Part shown: in pieces, positions 17,274 through 28,788 of the stretch
How positions within the stretch are numbered: position 1 is the first letter of the stretch
Layout: every line of letters begins with the position of its first letter
NCBI GenBank assembly: GCA_030849805.1
Contig: JASANZ010002167.1
Coordinates: 1 to 61,046 of the forward strand
Source: Sergeia podlipaevii
Lineage: Eukaryota; Euglenozoa; Kinetoplastea; Trypanosomatida; Trypanosomatidae
Length of the DNA stretch: 61,046 nt
Direction of reading: 5' to 3'
Notes under the pieces: generated by a model
The model's database searches: none
Told to the model about the DNA's origin: nothing
What the model saw: only the letters and a program-made list of their open reading frames with translations
Program-made: the position numbers and the translations under genes

Positions 17274-20200
17274 AAAAGGAGGAGGAAGCTTTTAACACAT
17301 CTACACACAAAAAAAAGAAAGAAGGAAGAGGGAAAAGTCCATTGCTACACATATACAAACGTACAGTATATAAAGAAAGCTGTTGGAAGAGAGAAAGAGA
17401 GAAAGGAAATATGAAGTTTGAAAGAAGAACAACTCGTCAGCAGACACGATTTGCGCCATGAACTGGCAGTGACGTACACAACGCTGCAAGCATGAAGAGG
17501 GTAGGCAAAGTGCATGCATTTACATGGTAGCTGTCTTGTTATTATGTTTTTCCTTCTTTTCTGCTACTTTTTAGTGCATATTGTTTCCTCTGTTCAAACG
17601 ATGTAAGACACCAGTTACCTCTTCAAGTAAATATATGAGCCTTTTCTTTCTCTTTTGTATTTTTTTTCTCTCCAACTTACTTAGTTCTGGCTGCGGTAGT
17701 GTGAAGAATGGAGAGTTGATGCTTTCCCCTATGTTTTTTTCCACGTCTTTGCGTTCTCAGCGTACCTCCCCTTTGAGGGTGTGTGCATTTTTTTTCTTTT
17801 CCTTCTTCTTTCCTTTTTATCTTCTCCCTTTATGTGCTTCTGATATGCACTGTACTATTGGCAAACGAAGGAGTCGTAAAGGCCCTCTATGAAAGCATGT
17901 TGCCCTACCTACTAGAGGGATATAGAGAAGCCAGATTTCATTCATGTGTCCTTTGTAAAAAAAAAAAAATATCTGTGTTACAACTTTGTAGATGCTCTTT
18001 TTTTTTTTCTATTGCGTACTGGAACTGCTGCTAGCAGGGAGGACTTATTAATTAATGCAGCTGTAATAGATTTATTTATCTCTCTCTTTGAAAGCTGAAG
18101 AATACGTTAGTTTCTTTTCTTTTTTCTCCTTCCTTTTTTTTTTTTGCGCGTGCGTGTTGTTGCTGTTGTTGTTGTTATTTTAAGCATGGGGAATACTATA
18201 TGCGTGTATGTGTACGTATGTGTGCTTTTTTTTTTTTTTCTCTCTCTCTTTCTCTTTTGTCATTTACAGACGAGCTTGCAGCATAGTATATGTGCAGAGT
18301 TGATCACTTGGATGAGTGTTTTGTTTTTTTTCTCTTTTTTTTTTGTGTGTGTATGGATGCGATTTGAATAACATGGTGGTATAGAATACGATATATAGTG
18401 CACTCATGTTGTAACTTAGAACGACTGAGTGGATATATATACATATATATATATAGCATGCACGCCACTTTTTTTAACGCGGTTTTTTTTAATGCTCTAT
18501 TTTATTAGCTGATTTCTTAATTTTGGCTTTCAATTTGTTTTTTGAAGTATCCATGTTTTCTTTTTGTTTCCTTCTTTTTGCTCTTTGTTGCTGTTGTTGT
18601 TTGCTTTCGGGGGTGTTGTATCACGGATGTAAAAGTTCTCGGGAGTGAGTGTCGCTTGATTGCTTATAAATTTTTTATGTGTGTGTCCGCGTACGTGTAC
18701 AGATTGTGTCTCAGCTCTTGCGCCTGCGCCAGTTTTCAACACTTCATCATGGGTAAAGTCTTCTCACCTGTCGGCTACTTCATCACTCACACGTCTTAAT
18801 ACTCAGGCACATTTCTTATCGTTGTTGTCGTTTATTTGCCTTTGCTTCAGCATTACCTTCTTTTTTTTCTCTTTTCTTCCCTTTTGTTTTATAAGATAAT
18901 CTACGCTCCACACTTCTATTCTCTGCGGCTTCTATGAATGATACGGAGAAGAGGAGAAAAAGAAGAAGAAGAAGAAGAAGAAAGACAAGAGAGATGGGTA
19001 GAGAGAGAAAGAGAAAAAAAAATGAGCAAGTGGGATGACTTGTCATATGAATGTGTGGCGAAGGCCAAAACGGCGAATAAGCTGTCACATGCGTGTCCCT
19101 GTGTATAGAGAGTACAAGTTCTCTGAGGGAGAAACGGCGATCATTCATTTATCCGCCTTTAGCACCGGAACTGTCATTTACATGTAGATTGTGTGTTCTC
19201 TTTTTGTATTGCTTTATTTATTTTTTTATAGCAACTATCTTACCCCATTTTTCAATTTTGTGTGAACGTTGTTTAAAATTGTTTTTACGTGAATGTGTTT
19301 CGGGTACTTCTAATTGGTATTCATCACGTTATATAAGGAAATCCCAAGTTGGCTTTATGGGTACTACTGCTTCATTCTTTATACATATATATATGTATGT
19401 GGTTGCTGAGTCTCAGATATAATTGTTGTTGTTGTTGTGTGCCATAGAACGATCATCATTTTGTGAGCCTTTTCCTATGCAAGGCATTGTTTCTTCAAAA
19501 AGGCAAAAGAAAAAAATGCCTTTATAGCTTTCTTTTAAAGAAAAAGAAAACTCAAAGTTGTGCGTGTATGAAAAGAAGAGGGACCTTCTTTTTCTGCCAA
19601 AAAAAGGAATAATAATAATAATAATAACGAATCGTGTGGCTTCCTTTTCGACTACTTTTTCATTTACTTTTGCCTTTTACCGTTTTTATCATTTACGTCG
19701 CACTCGTGATTGACTGAAAGAATGAGGAATCAAAGGCGGGGGGTGGGATATTAGCCAACGCACATTAACGAGGAGGGGGGGTGCGACTTCTTCCATCAGT
19801 TCATACGTACAATCCATTTTTTATCACAAGGGGCAAGAAAGCTTGTTGTGATTTATAAAATATATGTGTGATTGCCCTCTTCAGCAGATGCGACTAATCT
19901 GAAGAAGAAATATATACAAAAACATAAATGCTCATATACATACATATATTGCATTGGTGGTTATGAATGGGTGATGAAGAGCACGAGGGGTCGTGCGATC
20001 TTTTTAAAGAAAGTGCTCTGTTCTCTCTGCAGCACTTTCTGGTACATACAATAAACATGCCTCTTTTTTTTGCCTCTATATATATATTTGACTTTTAACT
20101 CTCATATATATATTATTATTACTTTTTTGATAATAGGAAGTCTCCAAGTAGCACTATTGGATGTGCAGCGGCTGCAGTATTTATATATTTTTTTTATTAC

Positions 20201-21070
20201 TATATCTTCTCTCTGAGTGCACCTCTACATTCTCGAAAGAAGAAGAAGGACTACTTTAACGGCATTTATATCTTTTTATTATTATTATTAGTTTCGTATA
20301 ACTAGTTGCTTTTCTTTTCATTTCTTTTTTTTCTTTTTTTCTTTTTTTCTTTATATACTTTTGAATAGGCAACGGGCAGTTGCACCTCTTGCAAGCATTG
20401 ATATCCTATACTAGATTTTGTATCTTTGTATTATTATTGCATTTCTTTCTCAGATTGAGTTGTTGTTGTTTGTTTTTTTCTTTTTCTTGCTGTTTTAGCC
20501 AAAGAGAGAGAGAGAGAGCAAAAGAAAGGGAGAGTGGGCATATTCTCAACGAGTGCAGTAACACGAATACGTGCAAACACACACACACACATTGGTATCA
20601 CAACGGGAAAGCGAGTAGTCCGATATTGCGTCATCCTTTCTTCATCAGCTTCTTATACCTCCGCACAAGTAATCGGCACTTTCAAAAACGACTTCGGATA
20701 CGTGTACATAATTTTTTGGATTATATTTTTTTTTTGGTTGGTTGGTTTGTCAGCTTGCAAAGTGTTTACTTCATATACATATATATATATTTTGAAGCGC
20801 CTACTACTATCACTATTACTTACTTAGTTATTGTTGTTGTTGTTGTTTTTCTTTCTCCACATCTTTGTGGAACTATATATACCCAGTCTTTTGGGCCGGT
20901 GTTGTTGGGCTTATATATATATATATATATAATTAGCTTTTACCTCGACTTCCTTGGCAAAGCGAAAAGGAAACATTGCCGGGAATATTTAAAATCGTGT
21001 ACATATACATACATATTTTTGACGGAAGCTGGCTATTTGCTTTTTTAAAAGGCAAGAAAAACATATTGTA
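17274..21070. other. long gene-free stretch, 3.8 kb
   Basis: The longest internal region without a believable gene. It is AT-rich with poly-T tracts, (AT)n at about 18433-18455, an (AAG)n purine run at about 18957-18982, (AAT)n near 19608-19626, and more (AT)n at 20778-20790 and 20914-20931. The longest open frame (20380-21048) encodes runs of Phe, Tyr, Ile and Ser from pyrimidine and TA repeats and lacks coding character. It could hold long UTRs of the flanking genes or an unrecognised non-coding RNA; I see no tRNA or rRNA. Confidence 0.6.
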
Positions 21071-24000
21071 ATGCGACAGTCTTCACAAGCAACGAGGGCA
21101 TCGTTTAGTGAGAGTGGCAGCCGTCTTCCCCCAGGCATAGTAAGTTGCGATGATAGAGCAGCTCAGCAGGCATGTTTGTTGCCATCCTCGCCAGTGCAGA
21201 GCACAAAGGCGAGCGAAGACGTTTCTTCCGCAGCCATGCCGCTCATGAGCATGCTTCCGGGTTGTGGGTACCACGTTACCAATGGGCACTTGTTTGAGGT
21301 GATGACACAACCACAGAGGAACTCTTTGCCTGCTGATCTCGGAGAGGCTCCAGGTAGCGCGGAGACAGAGACAGGAGGTCTGCGCGCTCGCAGGATGATA
21401 CAGCTTCAGACATCTGGAGAGAGTACCGTCTTGAGCGCGGATCAGAATAGTATTCATATGCGTCCTGACCTGCTCATCCCTCAAACTTCCTCTCATATTG
21501 AGCCAAGGCAGGACGTGTGCAATGGTGTGTTCATCCCTACTGTGGCTGTGGCTTCGGCTCCCCTGGGTCGGTCTACGAGCACTACCTTGTCAGCACCAAC
21601 ACCAACTGCAGCAGCAGCAACAGCAGCGTCGCTGTCGCGAGATACACATGCCGCCGCCGCCGCCTCCTCCATGGCCGACCCAGTAGACTACCAAATGCTT
21701 TCCTTTCCCAGTGCCAGTATGACATCGGCCTGTCTTCACGCCTACGCCGGAACTCTTCAGGAGGGGGGAAAAAGTCCTGCCACACTCACCACGACAGCAA
21801 CCAATACCGCCTTAGTCTCTCTGCTTTCTGGGCTTCCTGGAGGTGCGAGGGGTGGCGGGGCTGTGGCGGAAGGTCTTAGTGCTGCTGCACACCTGGAAAG
21901 CGAGAGCTCTATGGCAGAAACGATACCTACCACATTTTGCCCTGGTTCCATGATGCGTGGAGGCTCCGAGTGGTGCGTTCATGCCCCTTCTGCAAACCCG
22001 TATTGGTTTTGTGATGACGCGCACAAGGCAGACGATGAGCAGGCACAATCGTACAATTTTCCTCCAAAGAGCGCAGCCAGTAACAGCGTCAGTCGTTACT
22101 CTTATAAGATGAGTTCGGTCACCTCTCAAGACGCTTTTCTCACCTTCAAGCGGGGAATGATTCTTGGAAGCATGGACTTGGCGATGCAGGCACCCAAACG
22201 CATGACACTAGGCAGCAGCTCCTGCTTAGGGTCACCACGGGCCCTCACTGGGACTAGCCTTTCGCCGTGGATGGCCTCTCCGTGGGGTGCCAGTGGCCTC
22301 CACAGGGCTCACTTGTCAAAGATGATGCACAGTCCGGACGAAGGGGACGCGGACGAAGCTGGCACCAGCAATGACCGCGGGTTGGCAGAAGCAAAGTGGA
22401 AACGAACAACACGTACTGCAGGAGACAGAGTTGACGATGGCTATGAGAACGCCACGACTTTGACGCGTGATGACCCTGATGCGGAAGGAAATGACACCTT
22501 CCTTGCGACGGTGGCGTCTGGCAGTCTTCCGTCTGAGGCAACAGCAAAGACGGAGAGAACAGGGTCTGGGCAGGGCAGTGGCACTTCACTCTCCGCAACC
22601 TCCTATCCTCATCCTCAGATGAAGCGCCGTCAGCAGCAACAGCCGCATGGCCATCACCACTGCCATTATCACTCGCAAAGTGTGACAGTAACAACGGCAG
22701 CGACTACCGTCGCGGCCACTTCTGGATGCGAGGAGTGTGTAACAGGGGGAGAAGGATTAACACTGATGGTGGTGGAGCCACCAGCAACTGCTGAACACGG
22801 TGCGAGTACTCTGGAATCAACCTCAGGCTTGCATGAACGAGAGCAGCAACAGGACATTCGACACCCGGGAGGCCAGCAGACAGCACGCACTGTCACCACT
22901 GAAGTTCGGCTAGGGGCGACTCAGCGCGGCGTGTTCCTTCGCCCCGTATGTACCAGTGTACACCATTCTGCTCGAGCGCACGCCTGGTCAAGCTTCACAG
23001 TACCTCAACTGGATCCTAGCACAGAGAGCCCTTCTTTGACACACGAAAACAGCAGCAATGGGGTAGCGTACTACGCTGCCGCCCTGATATCCCGGGCCGC
23101 GGACGCCGGAGCAGACGAACCTGCGACTCCTGAGGACGGGCATCACTCCTTTACCCAGCATACTATCCAAGGCTTCTCCATGCCTAGCGGTGGCACAGCG
23201 ACCGAGTCGGCCAGCCACGTCGCTTCGCACATGTTTCCGCCCAGCTGCGAGGGATATGTGGGAAACTCAGTCAGCTTCATGCTGTCTGATCTTGAAGGCA
23301 GGGAGCTCTCTCCAATGCTCCTTCGCAGTGTGCGCAGCGGTCTTATCTCAGTGGGTGTCAGGGAGGCGGGTGGTAGTACAGTCAGTAGTGTCAGACAGAA
23401 CCCGTGGTCTGCCTCAGGAGTGCTCTCCCCAGGCACATCCATACCTGACATTAGATTTCCTTCGCCAACGCAGGCGGCTTTGACAGCGGTGGCAAGTACT
23501 CAAGTCGAGTCACAACTACCAGAGGCAGAGAAAGCGAAAGCAGAGGAGGAGGAGGGCACGAACGCTGCCCAGGCGAGCCCTGCACAGGTAAGTCATGCGA
23601 CTCCAGCAATGATCCCCGACACTGCACAAGAAGGGAAACAGGAAGCCGGTGTCGGAGCGGCTCGGTGCAGTTTGAGTCTGGCTATTCCGAGCTGTAGGCA
23701 CTGTACAGTTCCGTGTGGGGACTCTCTCTCTGCTACAGCAGGCACGCGCACTCCAGTGCTGGTGACAACGAGTAGCAGCTGCAGCAGCATGGAGGCGACA
23801 GTGAAGCAGCCGCACGTCGCTCGTCTGCTCTTGCAGATGCCTGTGCCAGCATTTCCCTTTCGAGAGAGTGACTCTCGCAAGTCCATCAGTCAGATGTTTT
23901 CTTACTCGGAATCTCTCATCCCCAATGAGGCTACCTCGCTGCCTTCGTTTTCTGACCCAGTCCCTTCACTTGGGACTACAGCAGCAGCAGGAAGCGCGGC

Positions 24001-24748
24001 AGCAGACGGTGATGGCGACGCTGATACTGGTGATGGCGATGCCATGGAGGACTCCGCGGAACGAAGCCAAGTGTCACTCGCGTCATCCAGTGCTGTGTCC
24101 TCGACGTGGACAGCGGTGACGACCACGACGACGGCCACAACGACGACGGCGGCTAGTAGTGAGGTGCTGACAGACGCCTCGGCTGGGTTTGCCCCCTTCC
24201 ATGTTCATCAGCGCTGCACGGCACGGTGGCAGCGCAGCTCTCATCTCTTCCCCCAGCAGCCGCAGGCGGGCTCATCCACGCGGCTTGTTGGCACTGGTCA
24301 GAGACCAAGCACAACAGATTGCACAAGGAAGGCGAGAGCGGCGCGTGCGGGGGCGATGGAAGAGAGTGACCTTTATGGTGGTCTACATCTCCTCACCTTA
24401 GCTTCACGCCCCCGACATGACAAACCTCGTTGGTCGACCACATACATGGCACAGGTCAAGGTGCCAGCGTTCCGTCGTCCAATGGACATCGATACACTGC
24501 TCGACGTAGCAGAAATGAGGATGGCTGCAATACCAACACAGGTAGTGCCCGCACTAGGTTCAAGACAGCTGATGGGTGCCCACACCTCATCATCACTGGG
24601 ACTACTGCGCACTTCGGAGTTGGTGGCATCGGTCCTGCCGATCCCTGCCATCAGAGACATGGAGAGTGTCGCCAGTCTTACATCTCTTGGGCAGCTTTCT
24701 GGCTCTTTGATGAGATCAAGTGAAGACAAGCACGAAGGCAGTGAATAG
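21071..24748 (+). CDS. 1225-residue low-complexity protein, unknown function
   Basis: A long open frame with clear coding composition, starting at the first ATG. The protein is rich in Ser, Thr, Ala, Gly, Gln and Pro throughout, with Ala/Thr runs (about 175-200 and 975-1045), a Gln/His stretch around 518-535, and Thr repeats. There are no predicted membrane helices, coiled coils or recognisable domains. The C-terminal 100 residues (with RRPMDIDTLLDVAEMRMAAI) are the least repetitive and may be the conserved part. Such proteins are common in trypanosomatids as disordered scaffolds or regulators, which is inference. Unusually long spacers on both sides (3.8 and 1.6 kb) suggest long UTRs and mRNA-level control. 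Confidence 0.75.
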   Translation: MRQSSQATRASFSESGSRLPPGIVSCDDRAAQQACLLPSSPVQSTKASEDVSSAAMPLMSMLPGCGYHVTNGHLFEVMTQPQRNSLPADLGEAPGSAETETGGLRARRMIQLQTSGESTVLSADQNSIHMRPDLLIPQTSSHIEPRQDVCNGVFIPTVAVASAPLGRSTSTTLSAPTPTAAAATAASLSRDTHAAAAASSMADPVDYQMLSFPSASMTSACLHAYAGTLQEGGKSPATLTTTATNTALVSLLSGLPGGARGGGAVAEGLSAAAHLESESSMAETIPTTFCPGSMMRGGSEWCVHAPSANPYWFCDDAHKADDEQAQSYNFPPKSAASNSVSRYSYKMSSVTSQDAFLTFKRGMILGSMDLAMQAPKRMTLGSSSCLGSPRALTGTSLSPWMASPWGASGLHRAHLSKMMHSPDEGDADEAGTSNDRGLAEAKWKRTTRTAGDRVDDGYENATTLTRDDPDAEGNDTFLATVASGSLPSEATAKTERTGSGQGSGTSLSATSYPHPQMKRRQQQQPHGHHHCHYHSQSVTVTTAATTVAATSGCEECVTGGEGLTLMVVEPPATAEHGASTLESTSGLHEREQQQDIRHPGGQQTARTVTTEVRLGATQRGVFLRPVCTSVHHSARAHAWSSFTVPQLDPSTESPSLTHENSSNGVAYYAAALISRAADAGADEPATPEDGHHSFTQHTIQGFSMPSGGTATESASHVASHMFPPSCEGYVGNSVSFMLSDLEGRELSPMLLRSVRSGLISVGVREAGGSTVSSVRQNPWSASGVLSPGTSIPDIRFPSPTQAALTAVASTQVESQLPEAEKAKAEEEEGTNAAQASPAQVSHATPAMIPDTAQEGKQEAGVGAARCSLSLAIPSCRHCTVPCGDSLSATAGTRTPVLVTTSSSCSSMEATVKQPHVARLLLQMPVPAFPFRESDSRKSISQMFSYSESLIPNEATSLPSFSDPVPSLGTTAAAGSAAADGDGDADTGDGDAMEDSAERSQVSLASSSAVSSTWTAVTTTTTATTTTAASSEVLTDASAGFAPFHVHQRCTARWQRSSHLFPQQPQAGSSTRLVGTGQRPSTTDCTRKARAARAGAMEESDLYGGLHLLTLASRPRHDKPRWSTTYMAQVKVPAFRRPMDIDTLLDVAEMRMAAIPTQVVPALGSRQLMGAHTSSSLGLLRTSELVASVLPIPAIRDMESVASLTSLGQLSGSLMRSSEDKHEGSE

Positions 24749-26347
24749 CTCCTTTTTTTTTCTCGATTGCTAGCAGCTATATATATATATACTACCTATG
24801 CCCCACTAATTTATTTTATTACATACCCAGTTTTTCTTTTCTATTTTGTTTCTTCCTTTTTCGTCGTTTGGCTGCACGTATTCTTTCTCTTTTTTTTTTT
24901 TTTTTGTGTGTGTGTGCATTTGTGCCTTTGCTTGCTAATTATACTACATATATGGGAATTCTCCCATACACATCTGCTGTCTCTTTGCATCTTTTCATTT
25001 CTTCCTAACTTTTTTTTTTTTTTCACGACAAACGTGTGGCTGTCAGACAGCTCTTTTCAATCTACGTCCGTATAGAACGCAGCAAACAAAAATCACGTCT
25101 CGGAACCTATACCATCTTTTTTGTGTGTTATCTCTTTTTACTATTATTATTATTATTGTTATTATATATTCCGTGTGTTTGTTGTGTCTATTTAATCACT
25201 ACCCTCCATGGGTCCTAAAAAGGAAATTAGTTTTATCTTTGGTCAGCTCCTGCAACGCACAAAGCCACAAGCTGCATACGAGAAGATTTTTTATTTATAT
25301 TTATATATATTCATATATATGCTCTCAAAAAAAATGATGTTGTTCATCGCAGCTTGTTGTTTGTTTGTACATTGTATAGGAAGATGCTGTTATGTTGTAT
25401 ATAAGGTTTTGTGTGCAACGGTCCCTCACTCCCCCCTTCCCCCTCCTCTTTGATGTATTTCATTCTATAGAAGAGGAGATGAAATGGACTGTCAAGTTGC
25501 TTGGAGATATATATGTTGTTAAGTTTGTTGTGAAGCTTAATCTCTACACGTGTTCAGGATCATATCCTTCTCTCTTTTTTTTTGTTTTAGCTATAATTGC
25601 TTCTCAACTTCTCAGTGCAGTACTTGGTGCGATATATGCACTAAAATGTTTTATTATTATTATTTATATTAGGCTGAAGGAAAGAAGAGAGAGACAAACA
25701 TGTCTTGTTGGTTTTCGTTATATATCTATGTTATACACGTATACAATGAAATATATGTTACGAACAGAACATATAATCTTTTTTCTCAACGTTAAGTGGA
25801 AAATGTACAAAAAAAAAAAGGATTTATGGCACATTTATATTGTATGTGTATTTTTTTTTATCTCCTTTCTATCTTGCATTCAGCGTGTGTTTTCCTGTGA
25901 GAGTGGGTGAGTGCACAGCGAGTTCGATGAAGCACATTTGCGAGTGAATTCGTTATAAATAGGAAAAGACACATTTTACTTTCATGTCTATCAGCTTCTG
26001 TTGACACACTATGTGGGGATTTATGTTGGCTATGCATATACATGCTCACGATGCTTTAAAAAAAAAAAAAATCTCTTTTATTACACACGCAGAACACTGC
26101 TCTCCGTATAATCAGTCTGAATCCAAGACGTATTTCTACGACAAAAGCACACTGTACGCCGCCCCTCCTCCACACACCTTCTCTCTCCCACCTCTCTACC
26201 TTATACTGCATGCATACATCTCTACACACATCGTTATGATGGTACACAGTAGTAGCGGGGTACGCTTTCTCCCAACTTTTTTTTCCTTTCATCAAACAAA
26301 ACACAAAAAAAAAACGCCAAAAGTATTACAGACCAGTTTATACCATC
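24749..26347. other. spacer, 1.6 kb
   Basis: AT-rich with T-runs at about 24891-24905 and 25010-25023, (ATT)n near 25141-25158 and A-runs at 25809-25819 and 26058-26070. Frames here are short and low-complexity; no gene or RNA recognised. Confidence 0.6.
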
Positions 26348-27487
26348 ATGGCGGTGCGACTCCACTTCGCCTCCATCCAGGCAAAGCCTCTTGCTTCTTT
26401 TCGCACCACCACCACCCTGTCCTGCACGCAGGTGACCGTTAGTCCAGTGCACTTTGTGGTTCTTCACGGTTTCCTTGCCCACAGCATCGCGCTCCATTCG
26501 TTTGTGACACATCTTCGCAAAGGATTCGATGCGTACAACGACAATGCACTGGCACGCGGTGGCTGCTGTCAGTTGCTAGACTACACTTTTACCTCGATTG
26601 ACGCACGCAATCACGGGTTGTCACCACACACACAAACACATACACTCAACGATCTTGTAAGAGATTTGCACGCATTTCTGCGAGATAACGAAGGCATCCG
26701 CAGTCCGGCGCCACAGCTGATGTACCCTCGCGAGCAGATGTCCACCGAAAGTCCCTTGATTGCTTCCTTAGCAGCCAATAGTAGTCGAGGCAGTGGCACC
26801 ACTGTCGACGTTCGTCCGGCCCAAGTAATTGCCATTGGCCATAGCATGGGGTCCAGTACCTGGGCTCAGTACCTCATGGAGAGGAAGCTGCCAGACTTCT
26901 GGGAGCGCGTAGATGAGGGCTTGACACCACCTCAGGCAAGAGAACAAGTAGACGTGGCTGGCTTTGTGAGTCTTGATATGCCCCCTATTTCCAAGTCACA
27001 GCTGCCCACACGCCTGCATGAGGACCTCTTGGGGTACATACAGAACATGAAAGATGTAAGGATGGGTAACATCACGGATATGGCGAGTGCACACACGGAG
27101 TTTTTGAGGTGTGGGATTCACAACCCGCGCATCCGAGGACTTTGCACAACTAATATTTTCATTGATCATGCTACGCGCACTGCACGGTGGAAGGGCAATC
27201 TGTCTGTGCTTGAGCAAAGCCTCCTTGAACGACAGCTGTTCGTCGAGGAAAAGCATCGGCGCGAGTGTTACCCCGTGGATGTTCCAGTGCTCTCCATACT
27301 TGGCGGCGACAGCCCAATTGGGTCCAACGCCGAGATGCGCGAGGAGTGGAAACGGCATGCAAGTGACTTGCACCAGCACGTTATCCCGGGTGCGACCCAT
27401 ACAGTGTATTTTGATAAAACGAAGGAAACGGCTGCTTTGGTAGATGAGTTTCTTACCAGGATTGGACTTGTATCTTCCCAGCGGTAA
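26348..27487 (+). CDS. alpha/beta hydrolase, ABHD11-like
   Basis: 379 residues. The alpha/beta-hydrolase order is clear: an oxyanion-loop HGF in VVLHGFLA (about 38-45), DARNHGLS, the nucleophile elbow GHSMGS with Ser166, and a C-terminal GGDSPIG with candidate acid D321 and GATHTV with His351. This matches the mitochondrial ABHD11/YbfF-type esterase family. A 40-residue insertion between DARNHGLS and the nucleophile is trypanosomatid-like. The basic N-terminus, with Arg and Ser, could be a mitochondrial presequence. Probable esterase or lipase; the substrate is unknown. Confidence 0.85.
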   Translation: MAVRLHFASIQAKPLASFRTTTTLSCTQVTVSPVHFVVLHGFLAHSIALHSFVTHLRKGFDAYNDNALARGGCCQLLDYTFTSIDARNHGLSPHTQTHTLNDLVRDLHAFLRDNEGIRSPAPQLMYPREQMSTESPLIASLAANSSRGSGTTVDVRPAQVIAIGHSMGSSTWAQYLMERKLPDFWERVDEGLTPPQAREQVDVAGFVSLDMPPISKSQLPTRLHEDLLGYIQNMKDVRMGNITDMASAHTEFLRCGIHNPRIRGLCTTNIFIDHATRTARWKGNLSVLEQSLLERQLFVEEKHRRECYPVDVPVLSILGGDSPIGSNAEMREEWKRHASDLHQHVIPGATHTVYFDKTKETAALVDEFLTRIGLVSSQR

Positions 27488-28107
27488 GCTAAAAAAAAAA
27501 AAAAAAAAGAGAAGAAGAAGAAAAATAATAATGGACTCTACGCAGCCCTCAACATCTCTACTTATTCTTTTAAGTTGGAAGTGCGTGCACCTATTATTTA
27601 TAAATGTGTATGTGTTGATGTGGTGAAAGTGCTCACTCGGCAAGTTCACACGTGCGGGTGTGTACGTTCGAGATTTTATTTACATATTTATCCCCCTCAC
27701 AAAGGTAGTGAGCCTATGCAGATGGGTTTACTGCGATCCTCTTCTAAATGTTTCTCCATTATTCTTTTCTTCTCTCATTCGCCCGCTCCAATTTTGTTTT
27801 CCTTGGCAGTTGAGCCCTGAGAAAGTCCTTGACCTTATATCCCAATGTAATAATAAAAATAATGATAAAATGCTATCACCTGCATGACTTGCACTCAGTT
27901 GTTGCTATTACAATATGTCTGTAAGTCTCTCTCTCTCATTGTTTGTGTGCTTTCTGCTTCTACTCCACTTCATTATGAGAAACCCAAACTCCTTTTCTAT
28001 CATTTGTTCTCTCTTTTTCTTTTCTTTTCTTTTCCTTTTTTTCACGCAGGGCAATACAAATACACATTTTTTAAAAAAAATACAAACTTTACCTGCTGTA
28101 TCAAACC
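27488..28107. other. spacer, 620 nt
   Basis: An A-run at about 27491-27508 just after the stop codon, a CT-rich run near 27929-27938, then the strong pyrimidine tract annotated separately. No gene seen. Confidence 0.65.
28011..28049 (+). promoter_or_regulatory. strong spliced-leader acceptor
   Basis: A nearly pure T/C tract of about 30 nt ends in CACGCAG with AG at 28048-28049. It is the textbook trypanosomatid trans-splice acceptor for the gene starting at 28108 and gives a 5' UTR of about 58 nt. Confidence 0.7.
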
Positions 28108-28788
28108 ATGTGTGCTAAGAAACTTATTGTCAACGTCACTTCCGATGTGGCATGTCCGTGGTGCTGGGTCGGCAAGCGCGCCATCGAGGCCGCGGCGGCC
28201 AACCTCAACGTTGATCTTGAGCTGCGCTGGCATCCCTTTCAGCTAAACCCTGATATTCCTCACGGCAGCAAGGCCCGCTACCTCGACCGTCTCTACCAGC
28301 TCATCGGCAGCAAGCAAACCGTAGATGGATGGGTGACGAATCCCGACAACATTCCCATGAATAAAAGCTGTGCCGCTTCTGGACTGAAGGACATTCGTTT
28401 TGTCATTCATCCTGAGGCAACGTCCTTTAACACGTACAACGCGCACATGCTACTTACCTACACCGGTGCCATCAAAGGAGAATACAGGAAGCAGAATGCC
28501 CTCAAGGAGGCTCTTCTGCGTATGGCCCACAAGGAAGGCAAGAACATGGACACCATTGAAGCCCTCACAGCCGCCGCTAAGGAAGCAGGTGTGGTTGAGG
28601 GTGAGGAGCAAGTCAAGCAGATTCTGTCGGATGCGAGCGTCAAGAAGGTTCTGGATGATGAGTTGCGTGAAGCTCGAAGGCTCCCCAGCTTTAATGGAGT
28701 GCCATATTTTGTGTTTCCAAACGGTACGCACTTCAGTGGAGGTCAGCCAGTGAGTGAGTTTGAAAAAGTACTCAAAGAAAACATGTAA
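28108..28788 (+). CDS. DsbA-family (FrnE-like) thioredoxin-fold protein
   Basis: 226 residues, the usual size for the FrnE/2-hydroxychromene-2-carboxylate isomerase branch of the DsbA family. The CPWC redox motif is at 16-19 after a short beta strand (KKLIVNVTSDVA). A helical insertion occupies the middle, and the C-terminal thioredoxin half has a VP cis-proline in FNGVPYFVF and a GGQP loop. There is no signal peptide, so it is cytosolic or organellar by another route. Likely a thiol-disulfide oxidoreductase or glutathione-dependent enzyme; the reaction is not defined. The family is common in bacteria and patchy in eukaryotes, so an old bacterial origin is possible. Confidence 0.85.
   Translation: MCAKKLIVNVTSDVACPWCWVGKRAIEAAAANLNVDLELRWHPFQLNPDIPHGSKARYLDRLYQLIGSKQTVDGWVTNPDNIPMNKSCAASGLKDIRFVIHPEATSFNTYNAHMLLTYTGAIKGEYRKQNALKEALLRMAHKEGKNMDTIEALTAAAKEAGVVEGEEQVKQILSDASVKKVLDDELREARRLPSFNGVPYFVFPNGTHFSGGQPVSEFEKVLKENM

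Noticed and set aside
20380..21048. 222-codon open frame before the 1225-residue gene
   Set aside because: Its translation is runs of Phe, Tyr, Ile and Cys from TA and pyrimidine repeats, with no conserved-looking segment.
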